From Neoluteolibacter marinus (GTDB taxonomy: Bacteria > Verrucomicrobiota > Verrucomicrobiia > Verrucomicrobiales > Akkermansiaceae): a stretch of 64,000 nt of DNA. Location: NCBI RefSeq assembly GCF_014904755.1, contig NZ_JACZFQ010000040.1, positions 1-64,000 of the forward strand, in the 5' to 3' direction. Below are positions 23,619 to 32,695 of this stretch, in pieces. A program made the translations under genes and the position numbers. Below the pieces are notes generated by a model. It was given only the letters and a program-made list of their open reading frames with translations, searched no databases and had not been told where the DNA came from. Numbering within the stretch: the stretch's first letter is position 1; each line of letters begins with the position of its first letter.

Positions 23619-26477
23619 TTATCGGTTCAGCGCGAGGTCGGAGTTGAGCAAGGTGTTCGCCACCAGCACCAGTGCCGCTTCGTCGGGCGTCGGCGCGAGC
23701 TTGGCGGACTCGGCGGGAGTGCTTTCGTACTCGGCCTTCGCATCGGCGTGGAGGGCGCGGAGGGTGTCGAGGGTCGCCGGGGTGGCTTGCTTGAGGGTGA
23801 GCAGCTGGTAGCCACGGGCGAGCCGCTCGCCGAGCTCGGGGCCGGCTTCGGCCATGCGCTTGGCGAAGGCCTGGGCGAACTCCATATGGGCGGGATCGTT
23901 CAGGGTGACCAGTGCCTGCAGCGGGGTGTTAGTCGGAATGCGGCGGGCCAGGCAGACGTCGCGGGCCGAGCCGTCGAAGGTGAGGAAGGCGGGGTAGCCG
24001 CTGGTCCGCTTGTTGTAGGTGTAGAGCGCCCGGCGGTAGCGGTCCTCGCCCTGAGAGGTGTCCCATTTCGCGCCGCTGTAGACGCTGTTCCAGATCCCGT
24101 CGGGTTGGGGTGGGAAGACCGGCTTGCCGAACATCTTGCGGCTGAGCAGGCCGGACACCATCAAGGCCTGGTCGCGGACCATCTCGGCGGTGAGCCGGTT
24201 GCGCGGGCCGCGGGCGAGCAGGCGGTTGCGTGGGTCGCGGCCGATGATCTCCGGCGTGGCCTTGTCCGATTGCCGGTAGGTGGCGGAAAGGACGAGTTCG
24301 CGGAGGAAGGGCTTGAGGTGCCAGGCGTGGTGGTCGCGCAGGCGCAGCGCGAGGAAGTCGAGCAGTTCGGGGTGGCTGGGCAACGCGCCGGAGCTACCGA
24401 AGTCCTCGAGGGTCTCGACGATGCCGATGCCGAACAACTCGGCCCACAGCCGGTTGGCAAGCACGCGGGCAGCAAGCGGGTTCTCCTTGCCGACGATCCA
24501 GCGCGCCATGTCGAGGCGGTTCCGCGGTTTCTCCGGGGCGCCGAGGAGTTCGGGAATGCCGGGCTCGACGACTTTGTCGAGGGTCATGCGGTTGCCGCGG
24601 ATGAAGACCCGGGTTTCGCGCCGGGCGGCGTCGGAACGCTCCTGCATCACCGGGATGGTCATGCCGGGGATGGCTTGGTACTGCTTCCGTAGTTCCGCGA
24701 CCTCGTTCCACAGGGCGTGGTGTTCCGGGGTGTCGAGGTAGGCGATCAATGCCGGATCCTCGCTGGTCGCGATCCGCAGGCGCTGGACCACGCAGTTCTG
24801 GCTTTCGTTGCAGGTCGCGCGGTGCTGGACCTTGATCTCGAGCCGGTCGCCCCCGGCGGGGGCAACCGCTTGCGCCGGGATGAACCACGCGGTGCGCGGG
24901 CTTTTGGTCATCGGGTAGTCGCCGACCCCGCCGGCATTGCCGGCGAGCGCGTCATTGGGATCGAAGGGTCCGGCGATGAAGTCCGCCGCGACTTCCCGCA
25001 GGCGGATCGGGGTGCGCGTGCCATCGGCGCCGACATAGGCGGCCTCGAGGCCGGAAACCACCGCGCCGCGGCCGCGCCATTCCGCGGGATTGTCGCTTTC
25101 GGGGAAAATCTCGACCCGGATCAGGGCCAGCGGCCGGGCGGCTGCCTCGAACAGGAACGCGGTGTTGTTCGGGGTGGTGCCGGAGGTGACGACGATGCCG
25201 TCCTCGCCCTGGGTCAGGATGCCGGTCGGCGGCTCGGCGGTCGCCTTGTCGAAGCGCAGCGTCTGCCAGTCCGCCACTTTCAGCGCCAGCTCGCGCATCG
25301 GGGTGTTCATGTCGGCGCGACGCTGGCGGACGAGCTGTTCGAGGCGGACCGCGTCGGCCTGCAACGCGGGGTCGTCGGCGACCTTGGTACGAGGGAAATC
25401 GGAGTTGATGTCGACGTCCTCCGAATTGTTGAAGAACGCCATGAAGCGGTAGTAGTCGTCGTGGGGGATGGGGTCGTAGGGATGGGCGTGGCACTGCACG
25501 CAGCCGAAGGTCGTCGCGTTCCACGCCGTCCAGGTCGTGTTGACGCGGTCGATGACGGCATTCATCCGGTACTCCTCGTCGTCGGTGCCGCCCTCGGAGT
25601 TGTTCTGGGTGTTGCGGTGGAAGGCGGTGGCGATGAGGTCGCCGGGTTCGGGTTCCCCGATCAGGTCGCCGGCGAGTTGCTTGAGGGTGAACTGGTCGAA
25701 GGGCATGTCCGCGTTGAAGGCGCGGATCACCCAGTCGCGGAACGGCCAGATGTCGCGATGCGGGTCCTTCTCGAATCCGAAGGTGTCGGAGTAGCGGGCG
25801 AGATCGAGCCACATCGCGGCCCACTTTTCACCGAAGGCCGGGGACGCGAGGAGGCGGTCGGTGGCTCCCTCCAGCGCGGCCTGCGGGTCGCCCTCCCAGG
25901 CTTGCTTGAAGGCGGCCCACTCGTCCGGCGTCGGCGGCAGGCCGGTGATGTCGAGCGACGCACGGCGCAGCCATTCCTCGGGAGCCGCCGCCGGGGAAGG
26001 CTCCAGATCCTCAGACTCGAGCCGCGCGAGAATGAAGCGGTCAAGTTCCTGCTTGCCCCAGGCCTGGTCTTTCACCGCGGGCAGGGCCGGCATCACCGGT
26101 TTCTGGAACGACCAATGGTCGCCCCACTTCGCTCCCTCCTTGATCCAGCGGGTGAGGGTGTCGATGTCCTGTTGGGGCAGCGGATGGGGATGGTGGTCCG
26201 GTGGCGGCATCCGCTCGTCGAGGTCCTCGGTCAGCAGGCGGGCGATCATCTCCGACTGTTCCGGGTGGCCGGGGACGACGATGGCTTTGCCCGAGTCGCC
26301 CTTGCCGAGGGTGTCCTCGCGATACAGGTAGGAGACGCCGCCGGCCATTTTCACCCCGCCGTGGCAGGTGGTGCAGTTCTTGGTGAGGATCGGCCGCACG
26401 TCGCGGTTGAAATCGACCGACACCTCTGCCGAGAGCGGGAGGACGAGAGTGGCGAGGATGGTCAGTTGGCAACGCAT
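23619..26477 (-). CDS. PSD1-type cytochrome c: DUF1549/DUF1553 protein
   Basis: A 952-residue exported protein. A short signal peptide is followed by a cytochrome c domain with the heme motif CTTCH (residues 35-39) and a distal MPPPDHHP loop (~90). Then comes DUF1549 (about 142-350, with RRASLDITGLPPTPDE, WLDLARYSD and a second CxxCH, CVQCH at 326-330), an intermediate beta domain, and DUF1553 (about 670-910, with NRLWAELFGIGIVETLEDFG, a GLLSRKMFG segment and PTNTPLQALVTLND). It forms the usual pair with the DUF1501 gene downstream and probably performs redox chemistry in the periplasm on an unidentified, likely carbohydrate, substrate. It is divergent from the AraC-family gene at 26587. Confidence 0.93.
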   Translation of the reverse strand: MRCQLTILATLVLPLSAEVSVDFNRDVRPILTKNCTTCHGGVKMAGGVSYLYREDTLGKGDSGKAIVVPGHPEQSEMIARLLTEDLDERMPPPDHHPHPLPQQDIDTLTRWIKEGAKWGDHWSFQKPVMPALPAVKDQAWGKQELDRFILARLESEDLEPSPAAAPEEWLRRASLDITGLPPTPDEWAAFKQAWEGDPQAALEGATDRLLASPAFGEKWAAMWLDLARYSDTFGFEKDPHRDIWPFRDWVIRAFNADMPFDQFTLKQLAGDLIGEPEPGDLIATAFHRNTQNNSEGGTDDEEYRMNAVIDRVNTTWTAWNATTFGCVQCHAHPYDPIPHDDYYRFMAFFNNSEDVDINSDFPRTKVADDPALQADAVRLEQLVRQRRADMNTPMRELALKVADWQTLRFDKATAEPPTGILTQGEDGIVVTSGTTPNNTAFLFEAAARPLALIRVEIFPESDNPAEWRGRGAVVSGLEAAYVGADGTRTPIRLREVAADFIAGPFDPNDALAGNAGGVGDYPMTKSPRTAWFIPAQAVAPAGGDRLEIKVQHRATCNESQNCVVQRLRIATSEDPALIAYLDTPEHHALWNEVAELRKQYQAIPGMTIPVMQERSDAARRETRVFIRGNRMTLDKVVEPGIPELLGAPEKPRNRLDMARWIVGKENPLAARVLANRLWAELFGIGIVETLEDFGSSGALPSHPELLDFLALRLRDHHAWHLKPFLRELVLSATYRQSDKATPEIIGRDPRNRLLARGPRNRLTAEMVRDQALMVSGLLSRKMFGKPVFPPQPDGIWNSVYSGAKWDTSQGEDRYRRALYTYNKRTSGYPAFLTFDGSARDVCLARRIPTNTPLQALVTLNDPAHMEFAQAFAKRMAEAGPELGERLARGYQLLTLKQATPATLDTLRALHADAKAEYESTPAESAKLAPTPDEAALVLVANTLLNSDLALNR

Positions 26478-26586
26478 CGGATCGGTCGAGCATACGGAAC
26501 TTGGCGCCGGCCTTTCATCGGCGGCACTTGGATTTTCAGGATAAAACTTGTGGATTTTGGGATGATTTCCCCCGAATGGGTAGGTT

Positions 26587-27402
26587 GTGAGCGGTCAAGC
26601 TTGGAACATTTGGGCGCAGCAGCTGAACACGCCGCTCGGCTCGCTGGTCGAGACCGGGCAGGTTCTCCACTCGACGGGGCGGATGTCGCGGTTCCGCTAC
26701 CTGCGGCGCTATGCGCTGGTGGTCATCACGCGCGGGGAAGGCCATTTCGAGGACGAGCGGGGGCTTGCGCGGAGTGTCGCCGCGGGCGACTGGATCCTCG
26801 TTTTTCCAGAAGTCGGCCATTTCTACCGGCCCGACCAGCCGGGCGGCTGGGACGAGGTCTACATCATGTTCGAGGGGCCGGTTTTTGAAACCTGGCGGCA
26901 GCAAGGGGTGCTGGACCCGGCCCGGCCGACCGGACGGCTGCCGGACGCGGACGCCTGGATGGAGGATTTCCGGAAGACCCTGCTGGAATCCGATTCCGGC
27001 GCCTTGACGCGGCTGTGCGGGTTCCAGCGTCTGCTCGCGACCGCGCTCGAGGGCGCGGGGGACTCGCCGCCATCGTCCGGCAACCGGCCCGCCTGGTTTG
27101 GCGACGCCTGCCGGATGCTTTCGCGCCCCGAAACCGGGGCGGAGAAGGCCGCCGCGGAGCTGGGCATGAACTACGAGACCTTCCGGAGGAAATTCAAGCA
27201 ACACGCCGGCGTCGCCCCGCACCGCTACCATCGCCAGCAGCTGGTGAACCTCGCGGCGCGGATGCTGGACACTACCACCCTGAAGTCCGCGGAGATCGCC
27301 CGCACGCTGGGATTCAGCGACGAGGCTTATTTCTCCCGCGTCTTCAAACAGATTTCGGGGCGCTCGCCGCGGGCTTACCGGACCCGACAGGAGTCACGGT
27401 GA
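26587..27402 (+). CDS. AraC-family transcriptional regulator
   Basis: A 271-residue regulator. An N-terminal cupin-like sensor (about residues 15-110, with RYALVVITRGEGHFED and GDWILVFPEVGHFYRP) is followed by an AraC/XylS DNA-binding domain with two HTH motifs (AAAELGMNYETFRRKFKQHAG, then SAEIARTLGFSDEAYFSRVFKQISGRSPRAYR). The start is GTG at 26587; the next ATG is well inside the sensor. It is transcribed divergently from the DUF1549/DUF1553-DUF1501 pair with a 109-bp shared intergenic region, so it probably controls that operon in response to a sugar or related ligand. That target is inference from layout. Confidence 0.92.
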   Translation: MSGQAWNIWAQQLNTPLGSLVETGQVLHSTGRMSRFRYLRRYALVVITRGEGHFEDERGLARSVAAGDWILVFPEVGHFYRPDQPGGWDEVYIMFEGPVFETWRQQGVLDPARPTGRLPDADAWMEDFRKTLLESDSGALTRLCGFQRLLATALEGAGDSPPSSGNRPAWFGDACRMLSRPETGAEKAAAELGMNYETFRRKFKQHAGVAPHRYHRQQLVNLAARMLDTTTLKSAEIARTLGFSDEAYFSRVFKQISGRSPRAYRTRQESR

Positions 27403-27438
27403 GAGGCGTTTCCGGGGAGGGTGGCACTGTCCCGTGCC

Positions 27439-27687
27439 CCGAAAGCGGTGTCGGCGCTGCGCTCTGCCACCGCACTCCAAAGTGTTGCTGCGGTGGCATC
27501 GTAACCTTGGAGTGCGCCGGCAGAGGGAGCTGGTGACCGGCGACGGTGCTTTTGGGGGGCGGTCGTGTCCGGGAGAGATCGGGTGGCGACCTTTCGGTTT
27601 CCGGGGCGGAGAAGTGATACCGGGAGGGGATATGAGCCGGTGCCCCGAAAGCGGTGTCGGCGCTGCGCTCTGCCACCGCACTCCAAA
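27439..27687 (-). repeat. Repeat array B: one complete and one partial element
   Basis: A partial copy (one inverted end only) lies at 27439-27482. A complete copy at 27507-27687 runs from TTGGAGTGCGCCGGCAGAG to TCTGCCACCGCACTCCAA. The core differs from those of the other arrays. The array lies between convergent genes (AraC ending at 27402, coiled-coil protein ending at 27749) immediately before a terminator. Confidence 0.82.
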
Positions 27688-27720
27688 GAAAAACGGCCGG
27701 GACCCCGAGGATCCCGGCCG
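27688..27720 (-). terminator. Terminator of coiled-coil protein gene
   Basis: On the minus strand, an 11-bp GC-rich stem (CGGCCGGGATC region against GGTCCCGGCCG) is followed by TTTTTCTTT. It is 28 bp past the stop at 27749 and abuts repeat array B. Confidence 0.88.
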
Positions 27721-27748
27721 CTGGGCCATGAAAGGTTGATGCTGGAAC

Positions 27749-28972
27749 TCAGAGGCCGGCGTTCTCCTGGCCTTGGGCCGGATCCTTGGCGGCGGTCTTG
27801 GCTTCGAGTTGTTCGATCTGCTTGCGCAGGTCGTTGACCTCGGTGCTCTTGCTGGCGACTTCCTGTTTCAGGCCGTTCTGGGTCTCGAGTGCGGCGGCCA
27901 GCTTGCGGTGGGTTTCCTTGAGCTCGCCTTCCAGACGGACGGTCGCCTGTTCGGCTTTGACCCGCGCCGCAGTGGCTTCCTTGATCGCCTTGGTGGCCTG
28001 GGCGGACTGTTCGTTGGCGGCTTTGATTTCCGCTGCCAGCGGCTGGATCGTGCCGCGCAACTGGGCGGCTTCCTTCTCCAGCATCGCCAGGCTTTGTTGG
28101 GTCGAGTCCAGCTTGCCGCGGGTGCTTTCCAACTCCTTGGTGACGCTGGCGTTGGTGGTCTTGAGGGTCTCGGCTTCCTTGTTCGCCGCAACCAGCTGCT
28201 CCTTGGCGGTGCCCAGGTTCTTGGCCAGATCATCGCGCTCCTTGCGGGTCTTGATCAGGTCCGCGAGGTGGGCTTTCGCACGACCGGTGAGGTCGGCGAA
28301 GGCTTTCTTCGCCTGATCGGCGGCATTGCGGGCCGCGGCCAGCAGGCGCTTGCTTTCGTCGTGGGCCTTGGTCTCGGCGGCGAGTTTCTGGGCCAGCTGC
28401 TCGCCGGACTCCTTCAGGCCGGCGATTTCCTTCTTGAGGGCCATCCGTTCGGCGGGGGCCTGGAGTTCGCCGCGGACCGCGGCCATGTCCTGTTTCAGGG
28501 TGGCGAATTCCTTGAGCGCGGAGCCCATTTCATCGCGGAAGCTGGCGAGCTTCTGGTAGGCCTCCTCGCCGGCACCGAGCTTCTTCTCAAGCACGCCGGC
28601 CTTGTTTTTCCAATCGGCGACTTCGCGGTTGGTGCCTTCGAGCTGTTTGCGCAGGTCGGCGAGCTGTTTCTCGAGCTGCTGCTTGGCTTCGCGGACGGTC
28701 GCGGCTTCCTTGCGGGCGGCATCCCGCTGGCCGGCGACTTCCTTGGCTTCCCCACGCGCTTCTTTGATCGCGTGGTTCATCGATTCGAAGCGCTTCTGCA
28801 AGCCGGCCAGGGCATCGAGCGGGATGGCTTCCTCCTGGGAATTCACGGTAGCCGCGGCATTGGCGGCGGGCTGGGATCCGTTCTTCGACGGATCCTCGTT
28901 GGCGCGAGCCACGGGGCTGATAGCCACCGCGAGACTCATCCAGAGGGGGGTAGTTTGAGTTAGCTTCATCAT
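27749..28972 (-). CDS. Exported coiled-coil protein
   Basis: A 407-residue protein with a signal peptide (residues 1-24, ending ARA-N). From about residue 50 to 395 it is one almost uninterrupted coiled coil with heptad hydrophobics, rich in Ala, Lys, Glu and Gln (e.g. KQQLEKQLADLRKQLEGTNR). No enzymatic motif and no membrane anchor other than the leader are visible. It would be a long periplasmic or surface rod. Low-complexity coiled coils produce many misleading database matches (myosin, SMC), which should be ignored. The adjacent MM start leaves 28972 or 28969. A terminator follows at 27688-27720. Confidence 0.82.
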   Translation of the reverse strand: MMKLTQTTPLWMSLAVAISPVARANEDPSKNGSQPAANAAATVNSQEEAIPLDALAGLQKRFESMNHAIKEARGEAKEVAGQRDAARKEAATVREAKQQLEKQLADLRKQLEGTNREVADWKNKAGVLEKKLGAGEEAYQKLASFRDEMGSALKEFATLKQDMAAVRGELQAPAERMALKKEIAGLKESGEQLAQKLAAETKAHDESKRLLAAARNAADQAKKAFADLTGRAKAHLADLIKTRKERDDLAKNLGTAKEQLVAANKEAETLKTTNASVTKELESTRGKLDSTQQSLAMLEKEAAQLRGTIQPLAAEIKAANEQSAQATKAIKEATAARVKAEQATVRLEGELKETHRKLAAALETQNGLKQEVASKSTEVNDLRKQIEQLEAKTAAKDPAQGQENAGL

Positions 28973-29102
28973 AGGTGAGGTTGAGCTTCCCCTGACGGGT
29001 AGGCGTCGTTGTGTCCGATGAAAAGCGATAATTAATCTAGGTTAAGCAAATGCGTTGGATTCGTGCATGGTGCTTGCAATCTGCATGGGGGAAACAGGCG
29101 AC
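28973..29102. other. Upstream region of coiled-coil gene
   Basis: A 130-bp AT-richer segment between the coiled-coil start and repeat array C; it should contain the minus-strand promoter. Together with array C it forms a 530-bp gap without a gene. Confidence 0.4.
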
Positions 29103-29499
29103 TTTGGAGTGCGGTGGCAAAGCGCAGCGGCGACACCGCTTTCGGACCACCGGAGGGGAAGGCCGGGTATTCGGGCGTTGAATCGCCGGGACGTGCTGTG
29201 GGGACAGCGGTGGGGGTCTTCCGGCTATTGGAGGTGAGGCCAGCCGCAACAAAGCGCCGTCGCCGGTCGCTGCGCTCCCTCTGCCGGCGCACTCCAAAGT
29301 ACCTTGGAGTGCGGTGGCAGAGCGCAGCGCCGACACCGCTTTCGGGGCACCGGAGGGGAAGACCGGGTATTCGAGCGTTGAATCGCCGGGACGTGCTGTG
29401 GGGACAGCGGTGGGGGGCTTCCGGCTATTGGAGGCGGGGCCACCCGCAACAAAGCGCCGTCGCCGGTCGCTGCGCTCCCTCTGCCGGCGCACTCCAAAG
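29103..29499 (+). repeat. Repeat array C: two tandem ~196-bp elements
   Basis: Copies at 29103-29298 and 29303-29499. Each begins TTGGAGTGCGGTGGCA(A/G)AG and ends CTCTGCCGGCGCACTCCAA. They are separated by the short palindromic junction CCAAAGTACCTTGG. The cores are almost identical to each other and unlike the cores of arrays A, B and D. The array ends 5 bp before the trmD stop codon. Confidence 0.88.
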
Positions 29500-29504
29500 C
29501 CCGG

Positions 29505-30182
29505 TCAGCCCCCGCCCAGCAAGTCGGGCCGGTTGCGGCGGGTCCGCTCCAGGGCTTGCTCCTTTTTCCAGGCCTCGATCTTCGCGTGGTGACCGGAGAT
29601 CAGGACGTCGGGGACCTTCATGCCGCGGAAATTGGTCGGCCGGGTGTAGGCGGGGGCTTCCAGCAGGTTCGGATCGGAAAAGGATTCATCCTGATGCGAG
29701 CGCTCGTCGCCGAGGGCGCCGGGCAGCAGGCGGACGATGGCATCGGTGACGACGGCCGCGGCGATGGCCCCGTTGGTCAGGACGTAGTCGCCGATGGAGA
29801 GCTCAAGGTCAACGAGTTGCTCGATCACGCGGTGGTCGACGCCCTCGTAGTGCCCGCACAGCAGGATGAGGTGGGTTTCCTGGGAAAGCTCCCGGGCGAC
29901 GGCCTGTTTGAAGACCCGCCCCTGAGGAGTCATCAGCACGACCTTCGACTCGGGCCGGCGCAGCGCCTCGATCGCGTCGAAGATCGGGCCGGGCAGCATC
30001 AGCATGCCTTGGCCGCCGCCGCACAAGGTGTCATCGGTGCGCCGGTGCTTGTCGGTCGCCCAGTCGCGGATGTTGTGGGCGTGAATCTCGACGATGCCGG
30101 CGGCCTGGGCGCGCTTGATGATGCTTTCGCCCAAGGGGGCGAGGGCGATCTCGGGGAAGAGGGTGAGGATGTCGATGCGCAT
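29505..30182 (-). CDS. trmD: tRNA (guanine-N1)-methyltransferase TrmD
   Basis: A 225-residue SPOUT methyltransferase that makes m1G37 in tRNAs with G36, preventing frameshifts. The hallmark sequences are all present: MRIDILTLFPE at the start, DDTLCGGGQGML, LILLCGHYEGVDHRV, the AdoMet-knot segment LSIGDYVLTNGAIAA, and the C-terminal HHAKIEAWKKEQALERTRRNRPDLL. The frame is open to 30212, but MRIDILTLF is the normal N-terminus. It is not in the usual rpsP-rimM-trmD-rplS cluster; upstream lies the envelope module ending at 30280. Confidence 0.96.
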   Translation of the reverse strand: MRIDILTLFPEIALAPLGESIIKRAQAAGIVEIHAHNIRDWATDKHRRTDDTLCGGGQGMLMLPGPIFDAIEALRRPESKVVLMTPQGRVFKQAVARELSQETHLILLCGHYEGVDHRVIEQLVDLELSIGDYVLTNGAIAAAVVTDAIVRLLPGALGDERSHQDESFSDPNLLEAPAYTRPTNFRGMKVPDVLISGHHAKIEAWKKEQALERTRRNRPDLLGGG

Positions 30183-30279
30183 CGTGCGGGCCGCCTTGTA
30201 ACCGCGGATCACGGGACCGGTCGAATCTTTGTCGCGGAGGCGCCGGGGTCATCCGGCGGAGCAATGGCTCGTCGGGACC

Positions 30280-31470
30280 CTAGCGCTGGCTTGCCAGGGC
30301 AATCACGCCGATGACGATCAGCACCAGCAGGACCACGAAGGCGACCTTCCAAGCGCTGATCGGGAAGCGGGCATGGGCGCTGCCGGTCACGGCATTGACC
30401 GCGCCTTGCCAGGTCTTGCGCCGGTACTGGTAGGCGAGCAGCCAGATCGGCACGAGGATGTGCTTGAAGGTCTTGTCGGAGAATTCCGGATAGATCCGCA
30501 AGTTGCGGTAGGTGTCGCCGGGGACCTCGCGGCCGCAGGCTTCGCGCAGCATCGCTTCCATGGTGCCAAAGCCGTGCCGGGCGGCATCGAGGAGCGGGAC
30601 CTGATACTGCTCGACCTGCCAGCCCGACACATAGCGGGTCTCGTAGGGTACCAGGTCCTTGGTCGGAAAGGGTTCGAGCTTCCGCAACAGGTCGATGTCC
30701 AGCCCCCGCGACCCGGAAATCACGATGTCGTCGAACCAGGTCGAGACGTGACCTCTGGCCGGACGCCAGCGGATCCGGCGCTCCTGACGGGTGACCGTGC
30801 GACCCTGCGAGTCGCGGTCGGTCACGGTGACGTAGTAGTAAGTGCCGCTGTCGGCGGTCCACGGGCATTCGGCGGAGGCGTCGAAGGTCCAATAGGGGAG
30901 GTAGACGCGGTGGATGCGGTCGATCAGGTTGCGGCGCTTGAGGTCGTTCGGAGCGAACCAGCGCTCGGCGAGGAATTTTTTCAGCGCGTGATAGGCCTGC
31001 TCCTTGGAAACCACCGCCGGCAACAGTGACTCCGGCGAGATCGGGCTCTTGATCTCCGTGTAATCGAGCAGCTCGGGCGAGCCGCAGAAGTCGCAGTGCT
31101 GGGCAACGGTTTCAGCGGAGCGGACCAGCACCGCGTGGCAGTGGTTGCACTGGACGCGCCGGGTCGAGGTGTCGACCGTGCGGCCGGCCTCGCCGAGCCG
31201 GTGGAGCGCCTCGTCGAGATCGTGTTCCACCACTGCTCCGGCCAGCGGCGGCGGGCCCAGCCGGGGAAACTCGGTCCCGCAGTAGGGGCACACCAGTTGC
31301 GCCTTGCCGGGGTCCCATTCAGCCTTGCCGCCGCACTCCGGGCAGACGTGGCGCTCCATCGAGCGCACCTCCGCCGCCACCCCGCGGTCGCCGGGAAGCG
31401 GCGGCGGGATGCGTTTTTTCGGCAGTTCGATCGGCGAGGAGTCCGCGGTCGCTGGGTCGGATGCGTCCAT
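30280..31470 (-). CDS. Zinc-ribbon membrane protein (YdjG-like)
   Basis: A 396-residue protein with two zinc-ribbon-like knuckle pairs (CPECGG...CPYCGT at residues ~43-64, CNHCH...CDFCGS at ~108-129), a soluble domain with WFAPNDLKRRNLIDRIHRVYLPYWTFDA and several Trp/Tyr-rich strands, and a single C-terminal transmembrane helix (about 374-392, VAFVVLLVLIVIGVIALA). It ends a minus-strand run of four genes and follows the SPFH-HTH gene by 63 bp. In Bacillus subtilis a zinc-ribbon membrane protein (YdjG) is encoded beside an SPFH protein (YdjI) and PspA; the pairing here is similar although no PspA is present. Function otherwise unknown. Confidence 0.72.
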   Translation of the reverse strand: MDASDPATADSSPIELPKKRIPPPLPGDRGVAAEVRSMERHVCPECGGKAEWDPGKAQLVCPYCGTEFPRLGPPPLAGAVVEHDLDEALHRLGEAGRTVDTSTRRVQCNHCHAVLVRSAETVAQHCDFCGSPELLDYTEIKSPISPESLLPAVVSKEQAYHALKKFLAERWFAPNDLKRRNLIDRIHRVYLPYWTFDASAECPWTADSGTYYYVTVTDRDSQGRTVTRQERRIRWRPARGHVSTWFDDIVISGSRGLDIDLLRKLEPFPTKDLVPYETRYVSGWQVEQYQVPLLDAARHGFGTMEAMLREACGREVPGDTYRNLRIYPEFSDKTFKHILVPIWLLAYQYRRKTWQGAVNAVTGSAHARFPISAWKVAFVVLLVLIVIGVIALASQR

Positions 31471-31533
31471 GATGGTGCGTGAGGGCGGGCAGCCCCCATC
31501 ACGGACCGGGGCGGATGGCCCCGGCGATGGAGA

Positions 31534-32595
31534 TTACTTGGCGAGGAACTCGTCGAGCGCGGCGCGGGTGACACGGTAGGCGGAACCGATCTTCTTGGCG
31601 GGCAGGTTGCCGGCCTCGATCTCCGCCATCACGTCGGCATCGGACACGCCGAGCATCTGCGCGATGGTCGCCGGGTCGAGGACGTCGATTTCCGGCACCG
31701 CGGGAGAGGCACCGGGTACGGGAGGCGGGGTGCCACCGGTCAGGTTGCCCTGTTGCATCAACTCCTTCGCGACCGCGAATCCGACCGCCAGTTCGCTGGC
31801 CATGCCGGCGGCTCCACCGCCACCACCGCCCGCGGCCATGCCCTGGCCCATCTGGTACTTCACATAGTCGTTGAGATTGCCGATCGCCGACATGGCCGAG
31901 CGCTTGTCGATGGCTTCCTCGACTTCCGGCGGGACGCTGACGTTCTCGACGATGAAGGACGCGACCTCGATGCCGTACTTCGCGGAGATCACCGGATTGA
32001 TCAGCGGCAGCAACGCGTCGCCGAGGTCCATGTAGCGGGTGGCGACATCGAAGACCGGCACATGCGCGGTGGCGAGGGCGTCGGAGAAGACGCTGACGAT
32101 GCGCGAGCGCATGGTGTCGGCGAATTCGTCGACGCGGAAGTCATGGTCGGAGCCGGCGACCTCCTTGAGGAAGACCGGCACGTTCACCACCTTGAAATCG
32201 TAGGTGCCGTAGGCGCGGGCCCGGACCACGCCGAGGTCGGCGTCGCGCAGCATGATCGGGTTGGCGGTGCCCCACTTGTTGCCGGTGAAGAGGCGGGTGT
32301 TGACGAAGTAGACGTCGGCTTTGAAGGGCGACTGGAAGCCGTACTTCCAGCCCTTGAGGCGGGTCAGCACCGGGATGTTGTCGGTGGTCAGCGTGTGCTT
32401 GCCGGGCCCGAAGGCGTCGCCGAACTGGCCGAGATAGAGGAACTGGGCCGACTGGCTTTCGCGGACGATGAGCTGGGCGCCGTTCTTGATTGCCTTGTCA
32501 TCGTCGGGGAAGCGCCAGGCGATGGTGTCCCGCGAGTCGTCCTGCCACTCGATGATCTCGAGCAGCTCGCCTTTGATGAAGTCCATGAGTCCCAT
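31534..32595 (-). CDS. SPFH-domain protein with C-terminal HTH (YdjI/virion-core-like)
   Basis: A 353-residue protein. Residues ~1-240 form an SPFH/virion-core-protein-like domain (MDFIKGELLEIIEWQDDSRDTIAWRFP, then VRESQSAQFLYLGQFGDAFGPGKHTLTTDNIP), the YdjI type. A Gly-rich, Met-rich segment (about 245-275) follows, then an excisionase-like winged HTH at residues ~300-352 (PATIAQMLGVSDADVMAEIE, GSAYRVTRAALDEFL). SPFH proteins assemble into rings at membranes; the HTH-like tail in this family may bind protein rather than DNA. The ATG at 32595 begins the conserved region; an in-frame upstream start at 32652 is less likely. It lies in the middle of the envelope module. Confidence 0.85.
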   Translation of the reverse strand: MGLMDFIKGELLEIIEWQDDSRDTIAWRFPDDDKAIKNGAQLIVRESQSAQFLYLGQFGDAFGPGKHTLTTDNIPVLTRLKGWKYGFQSPFKADVYFVNTRLFTGNKWGTANPIMLRDADLGVVRARAYGTYDFKVVNVPVFLKEVAGSDHDFRVDEFADTMRSRIVSVFSDALATAHVPVFDVATRYMDLGDALLPLINPVISAKYGIEVASFIVENVSVPPEVEEAIDKRSAMSAIGNLNDYVKYQMGQGMAAGGGGGGAAGMASELAVGFAVAKELMQQGNLTGGTPPPVPGASPAVPEIDVLDPATIAQMLGVSDADVMAEIEAGNLPAKKIGSAYRVTRAALDEFLAK

Positions 32596-32695
32596 AATTC
32601 TGGAGGGGTTGAAGTGCCCGATCACAGTGGATGGCACCCGTGGGGCGGGCAATGAGAAATCGGCGGCGATTTCGGAAGCCGGTGCCCGGACGGGC

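Noticed and set aside
29103-29499. CRISPR array
   Set aside because: Units are about 196 bp with conserved cores within an array, not 20-40 bp repeats with unique spacers, and no cas genes are present.
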